DNA from: an uncultured Collinsella sp. | GTDB lineage: Bacteria; Actinomycetota; Coriobacteriia; Coriobacteriales; Coriobacteriaceae | Assembly (NCBI GenBank): GCA_902475445.1 | Contig: CABRZN010000001.1 | Location: forward strand, 1 to 57,395 | Direction of reading: 5' to 3' | DNA length: 57,395 nucleotides | Shown here: piece after piece, positions 40,347-49,352 of the stretch | Position numbering within the stretch: position 1 is the stretch's first letter | Layout: each line of letters starts with the position of its first letter | Program-made: the position numbers and the translations under genes | Notes under the pieces: generated by a model | Databases searched by the model: none | Seen by the model: the letters and a program-made list of their open reading frames with translations, nothing else | What the model was told of the DNA's origin: nothing

Positions 40347-41657
40347 CTACTCGTCCAGCGCGGCGAAGGCCTGCTTCAGATCCCAAATGATGTCCTCGGC
40401 GTTCTCGGTACCGATGGAAAGACGGATCGTGGAGGGCGTGATGTTCTGCTCGGCGAGCTCCTCGGCAGAGAGCTGGGAGTGCGTGGTGGTAGCCGGGTGC
40501 ACGACGAGCGACTTGACGTCGGCCACGTTGGCAAGCAGCGAGAACACCTGCAGATGATCGATGAACTTCCAAGCTGCCTCCTGGCCACCCTTAATCTCAA
40601 AGGTAAAGATCGAGGCGCCGCCACGGGGGAAGTACTTCTGATAGAGCTCGTGATCGGGGTGCTCGGGCAGGCTCGGGTGGTTCACCTTGGCAACGTGGCT
40701 GTCGCCGGCAAGGAACTCAACGACCTTCTTGGTGTTCTCGACATGGCGGTCAACGCGCAGCGAAAGCGTCTCGGTGCCCTGGAGCAAGATCCAGGCGTTG
40801 AACGGGCTGATGCAGGCACCCTCGTCGCGCAGCAGGATGGCGCGGACATAGGTTGCGAAGGCGGCGGGACCGGCAGCCTCGGCAAACGAAACACCATGGT
40901 AGGAGGGGTTGGGCTCAGCGATCTGGGCGTACTTTCCGCTCGCCTTCCAATCGAAGTTACCGCCGTCGACGATCACACCGCCCAGCGAGGTGCCGTGGCC
41001 GCCGATGAACTTGGTTGCGGAGTGGACAACGATGTTGGCGCCATGCTCCAGCGGACGGAACAGATACGGGGTGCCGAAAGTGTTGTCGACGACAACCGGC
41101 AGACCGTGCTTCTTGGCGATCTCGGAGATGGCGTCGATGTTGGGGATGTCAGAGTTGGGGTTGCCGAGCGTCTCGAGATAGATGACCGTGGTGTTGTCCT
41201 TGATGGCACCCTCAACCTCTTCCAGGTTATGAGCATCGACAAACGTGGTCTCGACGCCAAACTGGGAGAGCGTATGCTCGAGCAGGTTGTAGGAGCCACC
41301 GTAGATGGTCTTCTGAGCCACCACGTGGTCACCAGCCTGGGCAAGTGCCTGCAGGGCATAGGTGATGGCAGCAGCGCCGGAGGCGACGGCAAGACCTGCC
41401 ACGCCACCCTCGAGCGCGGCGATACGGTCCTCAAAGACGCCCTGGGTGGAGTTGGTCAGACGGCCGTAGATGTTACCGGCGTCGGCAAGACCAAAGCGAT
41501 CGGCGGCGTGCTGGGAGCTGCGGAACACATAGCTCGTGGTCTGGTAGATAGGCACGGCGCGGGAGTCGGATGCGGGATCGGCGCTCTCCTGGCCAACGTG
41601 CAGCTGCAGGGTATCGAAACCAAAGGTGTGCTCGGGGTTGTTGATGAACTGGCTCAT
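40347..41657 (-). CDS. O-acetylhomoserine sulfhydrylase (Cys/Met metabolism PLP enzyme)
   Basis: 436 residues from ATG 41657 (AAGGAG six bases upstream). Cys/Met-metabolism fold-type I PLP enzyme: FGFDTLQLHVGQESADPASD opening, SYVFRSSQHAADRFGL, IYGRLTNSTQGVFEDRIAAL, GGSYNLLEHTL, VVDNTFGTPYL, and VVHSATKFIGGHG with the PLP Lys. The opening and length match MetY-type O-acetylhomoserine sulfhydrylases, which make homocysteine from sulfide. A leader peptide and its own promoter lie upstream, and a LysR gene is divergent, consistent with sulfur control. Confidence 0.9.
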   Translation of the reverse strand: MSQFINNPEHTFGFDTLQLHVGQESADPASDSRAVPIYQTTSYVFRSSQHAADRFGLADAGNIYGRLTNSTQGVFEDRIAALEGGVAGLAVASGAAAITYALQALAQAGDHVVAQKTIYGGSYNLLEHTLSQFGVETTFVDAHNLEEVEGAIKDNTTVIYLETLGNPNSDIPNIDAISEIAKKHGLPVVVDNTFGTPYLFRPLEHGANIVVHSATKFIGGHGTSLGGVIVDGGNFDWKASGKYAQIAEPNPSYHGVSFAEAAGPAAFATYVRAILLRDEGACISPFNAWILLQGTETLSLRVDRHVENTKKVVEFLAGDSHVAKVNHPSLPEHPDHELYQKYFPRGGASIFTFEIKGGQEAAWKFIDHLQVFSLLANVADVKSLVVHPATTTHSQLSAEELAEQNITPSTIRLSIGTENAEDIIWDLKQAFAALDE

Positions 41658-41719
41658 GATGATCTCCTTGATCGAATGTAAGTACCTAAGAGTAAGAAAA
41701 GTAAGTCGCTGTCTCCTGA

Positions 41720-41773
41720 TCACGCCGACGGGCGCAAACAGGAGCCCGGCATTCGTCTTGGTAAGCAGTTCAT
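41720..41773 (-). CDS. 17-aa leader peptide upstream of the sulfhydrylase gene
   Basis: ATG 41773 follows a strong site (AAAGGAGG, eight-base spacing) within the 180-base 5' leader. The peptide is MNCLPRRMPGSCLRPSA, with two Cys and two Met codons, and it stops 62 bases before the enzyme ATG. CTCCTG within it can pair with CAGGAG just after its stop; pairing of the same bases with the enzyme's AAGGAG is the alternative. This suggests ribosome stalling on Cys (or Met) starvation as a switch for enzyme translation. The mechanism is inference. Confidence 0.5.
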   Translation of the reverse strand: MNCLPRRMPGSCLRPSA

Positions 41774-41842
41774 ATGCGGTCCTCCTTTTGACATCCCGGT
41801 TCCGTGGTCGGCTTAATTACCTACCGCCTTTGTGTGTTTTGA

Positions 41843-41871
41843 ATAGTACGAGCATCGTTTCGCTCGGTCAA
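41843..41871 (-). promoter_or_regulatory. promoter of the sulfhydrylase gene
   Basis: TTGACC (41866-41871) and TACTAT (41843-41848) on the minus strand, spacer 17. It predicts a leader of about 180 bases that includes the 17-codon peptide. Confidence 0.6.
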
Positions 41872-41932
41872 TCACTTAAAAGCGCTAACCTGTTATCGGT
41901 TTTTTAGATAGCTATCGAAAGGACGGGCACCG

Positions 41933-42835
41933 ATGACCCTCCAGCAGCTTCGTTTTCTTATCGCCGTGGCAGAGTCCGGCTCAATCAACGCCGCAGCTCA
42001 GCGCCTCTATACCGCTCAGTCCAACATCTCAAACGCCGTCAAAAGCCTAGAACAAGAGCTCCATCTGGAGATCTTTACGCGCTCCAGCCGCGGCGTCACG
42101 CTCACCAACGACGGCACCGAGCTTTTGGGCTATGCGCGCCAGGTCGTAGAGCAGGCCGACATGCTCGAGGCACGCTACGAGGACGGTGGCACCCCGCAAG
42201 CCCGCCTCGCCATTTCCGCCCAGCACTACGCCTTTTCGGTCGAGGCCTTTGTCAACGTCGTCGAGCGCTGCCGCGACAGCAAGTTCGAGTTCATCATGCG
42301 CGAGACCACCACATCGCAGATCATCGATGACGTCCGTGCGTTTCGCAGCGATATCGGCATTCTGTATCTGGATGACTTTAACGCCCGCGTTCTGCAGAAG
42401 GCCTTCGCCGATGCCCGTGCAAGCTTCCATCCCCTATTCGACGCGACGGTCCACGTCTTCGTTAGCGAGCGCCACCCGCTCGCACGCCACCCTCAGCTGT
42501 CCCTTGCCGACCTCACGCCCTATACGCGCTACAGCTTTGAGCAGGGAACCTCAAACTCCTTCTATTACGCCGAGGAACCTTTTAGCTATATCTCTTGCGA
42601 CCGCAACATACGAATCTCGGACCGCGGAACACTTACTAACTTACTTATCACGTCGAACGGTTACACCCTGTCGACCGGCGTCCTCTCCAATGAAATGCAA
42701 TGGGGTATGGCATCGATCCCGTTAGCAGACGCCCCAACGATGCACGTAGGCTATATCATGCACGACGAGCGCAAGCCCTCTCCCCTCTTGCAGCAATACC
42801 TCGATGAGCTCAACCGCATCATCCATGCCAACTAA
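41933..42835 (+). CDS. LysR-family transcriptional regulator
   Basis: 300 residues. N-terminal HTH: MTLQQLRFLIAVAESGSINA, AAQRLYTAQSNISNAVKSLE and EIFTRSSRGVTLTNDGTELL; the C-terminal periplasmic-binding-like effector domain starts near residue 90 (ARLAISAQHYAFSVEAFVNV). It is divergent from the O-acetylhomoserine sulfhydrylase gene with a shared 275-base intergenic region, so control of sulfur assimilation is likely, as for CmbR or CysB relatives. Its effector might be O-acetylserine or O-acetylhomoserine (inference). Confidence 0.85.
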   Translation: MTLQQLRFLIAVAESGSINAAAQRLYTAQSNISNAVKSLEQELHLEIFTRSSRGVTLTNDGTELLGYARQVVEQADMLEARYEDGGTPQARLAISAQHYAFSVEAFVNVVERCRDSKFEFIMRETTTSQIIDDVRAFRSDIGILYLDDFNARVLQKAFADARASFHPLFDATVHVFVSERHPLARHPQLSLADLTPYTRYSFEQGTSNSFYYAEEPFSYISCDRNIRISDRGTLTNLLITSNGYTLSTGVLSNEMQWGMASIPLADAPTMHVGYIMHDERKPSPLLQQYLDELNRIIHAN

Positions 42836-42934
42836 CTGTCGGAAGACGGGGTAGAAATCATAGATTGCTAGTCCCCGGCGGGCATGGCGCTACAATGGTC
42901 ACTCGCACGAAACATACCCAACGAAAGGAACCAT

Positions 42935-43420
42935 GTGAAGGTCATCATCTATACCGACGGCTCGGCCCGATCAAATCCGGGACGCGGCGGCTACGGCGCC
43001 GTGCTCAAATACACCAACCCCGCCGGCAAGACCTTCACCTCCGAGCTTTCGCGCGGCTACGCCAAGACCACCAACAACCGCATGGAGCTCATGGCCGTTA
43101 TCGTGGCGCTCGAGGCACTCAACCGCCCCTGCGACGTCGAAGTCCATTCCGATTCGCAGTACGTCGTCAACGCCTTCAACAAGCACTGGATTGACGGATG
43201 GAAAAAACGCGGCTGGAAAACCGCCAACAAGCAACCCGTCAAGAACCGCGACCTGTGGGAGCGCCTACTCACCGCCAAAAGCAAGCACAAGGTTGATTTC
43301 ATCTGGGTTAAGGGTCACGCCGGTCACGAGCTCAACGAGCGCTGCGATGAGCTCGCCACCACGGCGGCCGACGGCAGCAACCTCGATATCGACGCCGGCT
43401 TTAACGAGAGCGACCTGTAA
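42935..43420 (+). CDS. rnhA: ribonuclease H1
   Basis: 161 residues from GTG 42935 (AAAGGAA upstream). All four catalytic acids are visible: IIYTDGSARSNPG (Asp), NRMELMAVIVALEAL (Glu), VHSDSQYVVNAF (Asp) and NERCDELATTAA (Asp), plus the basic handle WIDGWKKRGWKTANKQPVKN and the VKGHAGHELN His loop. It degrades RNA in RNA-DNA hybrids. Single gene. Confidence 0.95.
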   Translation: MKVIIYTDGSARSNPGRGGYGAVLKYTNPAGKTFTSELSRGYAKTTNNRMELMAVIVALEALNRPCDVEVHSDSQYVVNAFNKHWIDGWKKRGWKTANKQPVKNRDLWERLLTAKSKHKVDFIWVKGHAGHELNERCDELATTAADGSNLDIDAGFNESDL

Positions 43421-43493
43421 TAGCGTTTTCGCGCAGCTTTATATCCCCACGCGCTACACTCATCCTGTAGACCAAACAACGCAAGGGGGACGT

Positions 43494-44600
43494 ATGCTGC
43501 GCATCGCGACCATCGGCACATCCATGATCACCGACGACTTTATCCAAGTCGTCAATGCCAACGACCAAGCCGCGTTTGTGGGCACGCTTTCACGCGATGC
43601 CAATCGCGGTGCCGCCTTTACCGCCGAGCGCGGTGGCGAGCGAAACTTTACTTCACTCGATGAGCTCGCGGCAGCTGCCGACGTCGACGCCGTCTATATC
43701 GGCAGCCCTAACGCACTTCACTACGAGCAGGCCCTTGTCTGCATCGCCGGTGGCAAGCACGTCATCGTCGAGAAGCCCTTCTGCGCCACCGAAGCGCAGG
43801 CGCTGGAAGTCTTCCGCGCTGCCGAGGCAGCAGGTGTCGTGGCCCTCGAGGCCATGCGTCCCCTCCACGACCCCGCCTTCCACGCCATCGAGGACGCCCT
43901 GGGCGAGATCGCCCCCATCCGCCGCGCCTCATTGCGCTTTGGCAAATATTCCTCGCGCTACAACGAGATTCTCGCGGGACGCGCCACCAATATCTTCGAC
44001 TGCAATATGGCATCGGGTTCCCTCATGGACATTGGCGTCTACACCGTCGAGCCCATGGTCGAGATTTTCGGCATGCCCTCCGGCCTTACGAGCATGGCTA
44101 CTCTGCTCGACCCCGCCACGCGACAGCTCACGCACGGCCCCATCGACGGCTGCGGTTCCATCCTCGCCAGCTACGGCGGTGGCCGTATCTCCGTCGAGCT
44201 CGCGCACTCCAAAATAACGAATGACCTGCTACCCTCGCAGATCGAAGGCGAGCGTGGCACTATCCAGATCGACCATCTGTCCACGCCCCGCAATGTCCGC
44301 ATCGACTATCGCGGCGATGTCGTACGCGGCTCGGCGACCGAGGCACCGCGCGAACAGGGCGACAACGGCCGCGTGCTCGACCTGCCCAAATCGAGCAACA
44401 CTATGGAATACGAACTCACAGACTTTATCACCGCCATCGGCGGCATCGATAACGTTAAGGAAGAGATTTGGGAGACCCCGGCGGGACGTCACGAACTTGG
44501 CCACTACCGCGATGTCACGCTCGTCTCATTGCGCATCATGGATGCCGTGCGCCAGCAGGCCGGCATTACCTTCCCGTCCGACGCAGGCAAGCAGGCCTAG
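43494..44600 (+). CDS. Gfo/Idh/MocA-family oxidoreductase
   Basis: 368 residues from ATG 43494 (AAGGGGG upstream); a longer open frame to the left overlaps rnhA out of frame and is not coding. MLRIATIGTSMITDDFIQVV (a divergent GxGxxG), VYIGSPNALHYEQAL, HVIVEKPFCATEAQALEVF (EKP signature) and SGSLMDIGVYTVEPMVEIFG, where a Tyr replaces the usual His. Relatives reduce or epimerise sugars with NAD(P). Acylphosphatase follows within three bases. Substrate unknown. Confidence 0.85.
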   Translation: MLRIATIGTSMITDDFIQVVNANDQAAFVGTLSRDANRGAAFTAERGGERNFTSLDELAAAADVDAVYIGSPNALHYEQALVCIAGGKHVIVEKPFCATEAQALEVFRAAEAAGVVALEAMRPLHDPAFHAIEDALGEIAPIRRASLRFGKYSSRYNEILAGRATNIFDCNMASGSLMDIGVYTVEPMVEIFGMPSGLTSMATLLDPATRQLTHGPIDGCGSILASYGGGRISVELAHSKITNDLLPSQIEGERGTIQIDHLSTPRNVRIDYRGDVVRGSATEAPREQGDNGRVLDLPKSSNTMEYELTDFITAIGGIDNVKEEIWETPAGRHELGHYRDVTLVSLRIMDAVRQQAGITFPSDAGKQA

Positions 44601-44602
44601 CG

Positions 44603-45013
44603 ATGGGCTTCTTCGATGCGTTCTTCTCCAGCGTCACCGGCGGCAGTCGAGAGCCTCAAAAACCATCAAACATCGAGCTCGAGTTGCGCCGCAGGCTTAC
44701 TGTGCTCGCAAGCGACGAGGCCACTCAAGACACTCCCCTGCGCTATTTCCTGCGCTGGGCGGGGCAAGTCCAGGGCGTTGGTTTTCGCTTTACCAACACC
44801 AACCTCGCGCAGGCACGCGCACTCACCGGCTGGGTGCGCAACATGGAAGACGGCTCGGTCGAGATGGAGATACAGGGAGCTCCGGCAAACATCCTATCTC
44901 ATCTCGAGGCGCTTCATGCCTCCTACGAGCGCATGGGAACGCGTTTTCGCCTCGTAGAAGCCCAGGCCCAAGCCCCACTTGCCAATGAAGACAGTTTCAT
45001 TCCTCGTTATTAG
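44603..45013 (+). CDS. acylphosphatase with N-terminal extension
   Basis: 136 residues; acylphosphatases are usually about 90. The domain occupies residues about 48-130: WAGQVQGVGFRFTNTNLAQA has the catalytic Arg (VGFRF), and TGWVRNMEDGSVEMEIQG has the catalytic Asn region. The extension (MGFFDAFFSSVTGGSREPQK) is amphipathic then polar. It hydrolyses carboxyl-phosphate bonds. Its start lies two bases after the Gfo/Idh stop, so translation is probably coupled. Confidence 0.85.
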   Translation: MGFFDAFFSSVTGGSREPQKPSNIELELRRRLTVLASDEATQDTPLRYFLRWAGQVQGVGFRFTNTNLAQARALTGWVRNMEDGSVEMEIQGAPANILSHLEALHASYERMGTRFRLVEAQAQAPLANEDSFIPRY

Positions 45014-45074
45014 TATTGTGTGCTAAATACGGTATCATTTACCTACGACCGTTGATAGAAAAGAGGCGAGGCGC

Positions 45075-45455
45075 ATGGCGGTGCAAAGAAGGAATACCAG
45101 GCAGCGAAAGCTGGTTCTTGACGCCGTGCGCCAAAGTTATAACCATCCCACCGCCGACGAAATCTACAACGTCGTGCGCGCGCAGGATAACAAAATCAGC
45201 CGCGGTACGGTCTACCGCAATCTCAATCTCTTGGCCGACGCCGGCGAGATCCTCTCCATCAAGACGCCGGGCGGCAGCCGCTTCGATCGCACGATCGAGC
45301 CGCATGCGCATATCATCTGCACCTCATGCAGCCGCGTCATCGACGTACCGCTCCCCTTCGATGCCCAGCTCGACGCCAAGGCGTCCGAGCAAATCGGCTG
45401 GCACGTCATGTCGCACTACACCATCTTCGAGGGTCTCTGCCCCGACTGCCGGTAG
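45075..45455 (+). CDS. Fur/PerR-family metalloregulator
   Basis: 126 residues. Winged helix with NHPTADEIYNVVRAQDNKIS and GTVYRNLNLLADAGEIL; then metal ligands PHAHIICTSCSRVIDVPLP (His pair and CxxC) and GLCPDCR at the C-terminus (second CxxC, structural zinc). The short HAH form and lack of a long N-terminal helix fit the PerR branch better than Fur, but Zur is not excluded. Start ATG 45075 follows GAGGCGAGG. No obvious target gene adjoins. Confidence 0.85.
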   Translation: MAVQRRNTRQRKLVLDAVRQSYNHPTADEIYNVVRAQDNKISRGTVYRNLNLLADAGEILSIKTPGGSRFDRTIEPHAHIICTSCSRVIDVPLPFDAQLDAKASEQIGWHVMSHYTIFEGLCPDCR

Positions 45456-45470
45456 GCATGTCCCAAAAAT

Positions 45471-46268
45471 CTACTCGGCGAGCAGACGGCGCAGTTCCTC
45501 TTCCACCGTACGCACATAGCGGACGCGGTCGTTGATGCCATGCATGGTAGGATTGCAGCTTTCCATCAGATAGGGATGGCCCACGACGTTGAGCATGTCG
45601 CGATCGTTCTCGTTGTCGCCAAACGCCATCATCTCATCGGGCGAAATCCCCAGGGCGCGACCGTAGTCGGCAAGCGCGGAACCCTTGCCCGAACCAAACC
45701 CGATAAAGTCCGTCCATTCGGTTCCCGATGTCATGACATCGACCCGGTCGCTAAAGTGGCGCTCGAAATACTCCAGCGCCGCCGGCTGCTCCGCCTCGGA
45801 CGTCTGGAACGCGATCTTAATGACATCCTCGTCAATGTCCTCGGGACGGTCGACTACCGCCACATCGCAATGGACCTCATAACGCAGGTGATCGACAAAC
45901 GCATCGTTGCCGCTCATGGCATAGAGGTGCCCCTCGCACGACAGGGTTACGTCGGCATGGGGGTACGCAACCACGGCGTTCGCGATATCCATGGCCAGGT
46001 CGCGCCCCATAGACCGCTTGACCACGGCACGTCCCTCGCTCATGACCAGGGCGCCGTTTTCGCACACGTAGCCCAGCTCGTCGGCCACCGGCGCAAAGAG
46101 GTAACGCAGGCTCGCATATTGGCGGCCACTTGCCGGCATAAACACAACGCCACGGCGATGCAGCTCATCGATAAGCTCAAACGCCTCGGGACGCGGCTCA
46201 CGCTCCCCCGGATGCAGCAGCGTGCCATCCAAATCGCAGGCGATCAGCTTGATTCCCTCAAGACCCAT
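45471..46268 (-). CDS. Cof-type HAD-IIB phosphatase
   Basis: 265 residues from ATG 46268 (GGGGGAAG three bases upstream of it). Motif I IKLIACDLDGTLLHPGE, motif II VVFMPASGRQ, the Lys region GFGSGKGSAL and motif IV MMAFGDNENDRDMLNVVG. C2B cap between motifs. Probable sugar-phosphate or flavin-precursor phosphatase; a paralogue is encoded at 22703-23545. Confidence 0.85.
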   Translation of the reverse strand: MGLEGIKLIACDLDGTLLHPGEREPRPEAFELIDELHRRGVVFMPASGRQYASLRYLFAPVADELGYVCENGALVMSEGRAVVKRSMGRDLAMDIANAVVAYPHADVTLSCEGHLYAMSGNDAFVDHLRYEVHCDVAVVDRPEDIDEDVIKIAFQTSEAEQPAALEYFERHFSDRVDVMTSGTEWTDFIGFGSGKGSALADYGRALGISPDEMMAFGDNENDRDMLNVVGHPYLMESCNPTMHGINDRVRYVRTVEEELRRLLAE

Positions 46269-46350
46269 ATGCTTCCCCCAAAGCATCTCATCAACAGCGG
46301 GACGGGCTTTGAATGGCCATCCCTCAAGGTCCGTCCCGCGTCACCGGCGC

Positions 46351-46929
46351 TTAATCACGCGCCTTCTTTACGATTGTAAAGTCCGGAGCCATGCTCACGA
46401 CAACATCCGCCGCACTCGACGCAAAGCGTCGACCCGCATCGAGCTCGCATGAAACGACCGAGATTCGAGCTCCCTCGATAGCGCGAAGCATGCGGCCCAA
46501 AACCGGCTGCAGCGGTGTATACATGCGCACGGTATACTCATCCGAGTCGCCCCGAAAGAGCGGTGCATGCATGTTGCCAATCTCCCAGCACACGTGCGCA
46601 AGCGCGATAGGGTCCATGCGGTCGACTTCGACCAGATAGACCTCAGCGCTGCGCAGGCGCACGACAACCGCCACGGGCACCGTGCCCGAGCGGTCGATGG
46701 CAAGTACGTCGCCATCTGCAAGACGATCGCCGTCGACAATGCCCAGCCGAATATCGACCGTACGCCCCAGCTCCGTCACGCCCACAAATGTGCGGGCATC
46801 GGCTTGGTCCCAATCAAGCAGTAGCTCATCGGTCTCAAAAACACCGCCAAGCTCCCGGCGAAGCAGAAGCTCATAGGACGGATCATTGAGATTTCCGAGG
46901 CACGCTGTCGAAACCAGATTCGCGGGCAT
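46351..46929 (-). CDS. UreE-like metallochaperone without urease genes
   Basis: 192 residues. The N-terminal half has the UreE-like beta-domain (TFVGVTELGRTVDIRLGIVD, LADGDVLAIDRSGTVPVAVV), and the C-terminal half the ferredoxin-like domain with ALAHVCWEIGNMHAPLFRGD, where UreE has the HLGNRHxP nickel-binding His, followed by PVLGRMLRAIEGARISVVS. The first His of the motif is Cys here. UreE delivers nickel to urease, but no ure gene is present; the FKBP gene next door belongs to a family that includes the nickel-binding SlyD. A general nickel or other metal carrier is possible. Confidence 0.65.
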   Translation of the reverse strand: MPANLVSTACLGNLNDPSYELLLRRELGGVFETDELLLDWDQADARTFVGVTELGRTVDIRLGIVDGDRLADGDVLAIDRSGTVPVAVVVRLRSAEVYLVEVDRMDPIALAHVCWEIGNMHAPLFRGDSDEYTVRMYTPLQPVLGRMLRAIEGARISVVSCELDAGRRFASSAADVVVSMAPDFTIVKKARD

Positions 46930-46932
46930 AGC

Positions 46933-47361
46933 CTAGTCCTCGACCTCGACAAGCTCGATGTCAAAGTTGAGGTCCTTGCCGGCGAGCTCGTGATTGGCGT
47001 CGAGCGTCACGGCCTCGGGCGTCACGTCGATGACCACGGCGGGGACGGGCATGCCGCTCGGCGTGGACAGGAAGAGCTTCATGCCCTTCTCGATCTGCTC
47101 GATGTTGGGAACCTGCTCGGCCGGGAAGGTCAGGACCATCTCGGGGTTATGCTCGCCGTAGGCATCGGCAGCCGGGATGTGCACGGTCTTCTTCTCGCCC
47201 ACCTGCATGTCGACCACGGCGGCGTCGAAGCCCTTGATCATCTGACCGGCGCCGCAGGTGAACTCCAGCGGCTCGCCACGATCGTAAGAGCTATCGAACT
47301 GCGTGCCGTCGTCGAGCGTGCCACGATAATGGGTCTTGACCTTCTTGCCCTGGTTGGACAT
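46933..47361 (-). CDS. FKBP-type peptidyl-prolyl isomerase (SlyD-like)
   Basis: 142 residues from ATG 47361. FKBP domain with IF insert: KVKTHYRGTLDDGTQFDSSY, GEPLEFTCGAGQMIKGFDAAV, VGEKKTVHIPAADAYGEHNP, then FPAEQVPNIEQIEKGMKLFL and ANHELAGKDLNFDIELVEVE, the SlyD end. Unlike E. coli SlyD it lacks the His/Cys-rich metal-binding tail. It catalyses prolyl isomerisation and chaperones folding. It ends three bases before the UreE-like gene. Confidence 0.9.
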   Translation of the reverse strand: MSNQGKKVKTHYRGTLDDGTQFDSSYDRGEPLEFTCGAGQMIKGFDAAVVDMQVGEKKTVHIPAADAYGEHNPEMVLTFPAEQVPNIEQIEKGMKLFLSTPSGMPVPAVVIDVTPEAVTLDANHELAGKDLNFDIELVEVED

Positions 47362-47481
47362 GGTAACCTCCGTGATAAGGGCGGCGCACAACGCGGGCCG
47401 CCGTGAACATATGGCGCTAACTATACCCTAGTCATACAATTCAAAGACAGTTTGCAAAGAAACGCTGCAACCGGAGGAACC

Positions 47482-48495
47482 ATGGCATATCCCGTATTTG
47501 ACCTACACTGCGACACCGCCGACCGCATCGGCTGGGCCACGCTCGATCTCGACCTGCGCTTTACCGCCGGCACCGACGGTTATTTCCCCGGCGACGAAAC
47601 GCATCCGCAAGATTTCGACCTCATCGAGGGCAACGCCTGCGCCATCTCGCTCGCAAAGATCGGCAACACGCCGTGGGCACAGTGCTTCGCCACATTTGTC
47701 CCCGACGAGATTCCCACCGCCCACGCCGCGCGCTTCCAGGCGCAGATCATGGCGCACATGAGCGGCCAGGCGATGCTCAACCACGACCGTATGGTCAACG
47801 TGCGCAGCGCGGCAGACATTCGCCCTGCGCTCAAGGACGGCAAGGTCGCCTGCATCCACACCATCGAAAACGCCACGTTCTTTGCCGAGGACCCCGCGCT
47901 GATCGAGGTGCTCAAGAGCCTGGGCGTGCTTATGTCGTCACTCAGCTGGAACGCGCAGGGACCGCTCGCGAGCGGCCACGACACCCACGCCGGCCTCACC
48001 GCCGCCGGCATCGAGGCGCTTACGCAGATGGAGCACGCCGGCATGGTGCTCGACGTCTCCCACCTCAACGATGAGTGCTTTGACGAGGTCGCCGCCCGCG
48101 CCACGCGTCCCTTCGTCGCCAGCCACTCCAACTCCCGTGCGGTTTGCGGCGCCAAACGCAACCTTACCGACGACCAGTTCCGCGCCATTCGCGACATGGG
48201 TGGCATCGTCGGCCTCAACTACTGCAGCGAGTTCCTTTCCAACGACGCAACCGACAAGACCGCCGCAGACGTCACCTTCGACCAGCTGGCGGCGCATATC
48301 GAGCACTGGCTCGACCTGGGCGGCGAGGACGTCATCGCGCTCGGCGGCGACTGGGACGGTGCCACTGTGCCCGCTTTCCTCTCCGATGCCAGCAAGATGC
48401 CCGAGTTCCAGAACATGCTTTCCAAGCATTTTGGCAAGACCGTGATGCAAAAGCTCTGCAGCGACAACGCGCTTGCCTTCTTCGAGCGTTATTAA
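47482..48495 (+). CDS. membrane dipeptidase-family (M19) peptidase
   Basis: 337 residues from ATG 47482 (GGAGG four bases upstream). M19 metal ligands: VFDLHCDTADRI (HxD), CIHTIENATFF (bridging Glu), VLDVSHLNDECFDEV (His), FVASHSNSRAVCG (His) and VIALGGDWDGAT (Asp). Soluble, without a signal peptide, as is usual for bacterial members. It hydrolyses dipeptides, often with D-residues. A single gene, followed closely by the YgjP-type gene. Confidence 0.9.
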   Translation: MAYPVFDLHCDTADRIGWATLDLDLRFTAGTDGYFPGDETHPQDFDLIEGNACAISLAKIGNTPWAQCFATFVPDEIPTAHAARFQAQIMAHMSGQAMLNHDRMVNVRSAADIRPALKDGKVACIHTIENATFFAEDPALIEVLKSLGVLMSSLSWNAQGPLASGHDTHAGLTAAGIEALTQMEHAGMVLDVSHLNDECFDEVAARATRPFVASHSNSRAVCGAKRNLTDDQFRAIRDMGGIVGLNYCSEFLSNDATDKTAADVTFDQLAAHIEHWLDLGGEDVIALGGDWDGATVPAFLSDASKMPEFQNMLSKHFGKTVMQKLCSDNALAFFERY

Positions 48496-48569
48496 TTTCA
48501 CATCCCTTGAGCGGGCCGGCATGCCGAACGGTCGACATGCCGGCCCGTCCCCGATCTGAAGGACCGCTT

Positions 48570-49346
48570 TTGACGCAGCAGTTTACGATTTCCGCATCCC
48601 GACCGGATGGGACGACCATCCCCGTCGTCGTTACCAAAAAGCGCGTCAAGAACTTCAACCTACGCGTCACATCGAGCGGCGAGGTCCACGCCAGCGCACC
48701 GATCGGCGCCAGCCGCGAGCGTATCGAAGCGTTTGTGAAGCGCAACAGCGCCTGGATTATCAGCCGACTTGCCCAGCGCGAGCAGCGTCAGGCGACGGCA
48801 CGAGAGCCGCTCAGCCCCTCGTCCATCATTGCACTTTGGGGCAAGCCCATCACGGTACAGGATGCACTCGATCACAACTTTGCATCACCCGCACCGCGAC
48901 CCAAACAGGCCACCTTCGCAAGTTTTATGGGTACCGATGAATCGGACGAAGGCCCGCAGGCCAAGCGGCACGCAATCCTCGACGGCCTAACGTCCGACGA
49001 GCTCCAAGCCCACATCGACCAGCTCTACGCGTCCGAGGTCACCGCAGCGCTACGCGACATCGTGCACGCGTACGAAATCGCAATGGGCGTCACCGTGGCC
49101 CGCGTCTCCGTGCGCAGCATGAAAACGCGTTGGGGCTCCTGCACACCCAAAACCGGCGCCATTCGCATCGCGCGCGAGCTCGCCGCCTACCCTGTCGAAT
49201 GCCTCGACATGGTTGTCGCCCACGAGCTCGTCCACTTGCTCGAGCCAAGCCACAATCAGCGGTTTCACGCCCTGCTCGACACGTACTGCCCTAACAATAG
49301 AGCTCTGTCGCAGCGGCTCAAGCAGCCACCCCTCAACAAGCTCTAG
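48570..49346 (+). CDS. YgjP-like (DUF45) zinc metallopeptidase
   Basis: 258 residues from TTG 48570 (GAAGGA six bases upstream); the open frame further left overlaps the dipeptidase out of frame. N-terminal KKRVKNFNLRVTSSGEVHAS motif, then VRSMKTRWGSCTPKTGAIRI and the zinc site MVVAHELVHLLEPSHNQRFH (HExxH with downstream His). YgjP/WrbP-type proteins are minigluzincins of unknown substrate. An insert of about 60 residues (about 85-145) between the two conserved parts is longer than usual. Confidence 0.85.
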   Translation: MTQQFTISASRPDGTTIPVVVTKKRVKNFNLRVTSSGEVHASAPIGASRERIEAFVKRNSAWIISRLAQREQRQATAREPLSPSSIIALWGKPITVQDALDHNFASPAPRPKQATFASFMGTDESDEGPQAKRHAILDGLTSDELQAHIDQLYASEVTAALRDIVHAYEIAMGVTVARVSVRSMKTRWGSCTPKTGAIRIARELAAYPVECLDMVVAHELVHLLEPSHNQRFHALLDTYCPNNRALSQRLKQPPLNKL

Positions 49347-49352
49347 CGTCGA

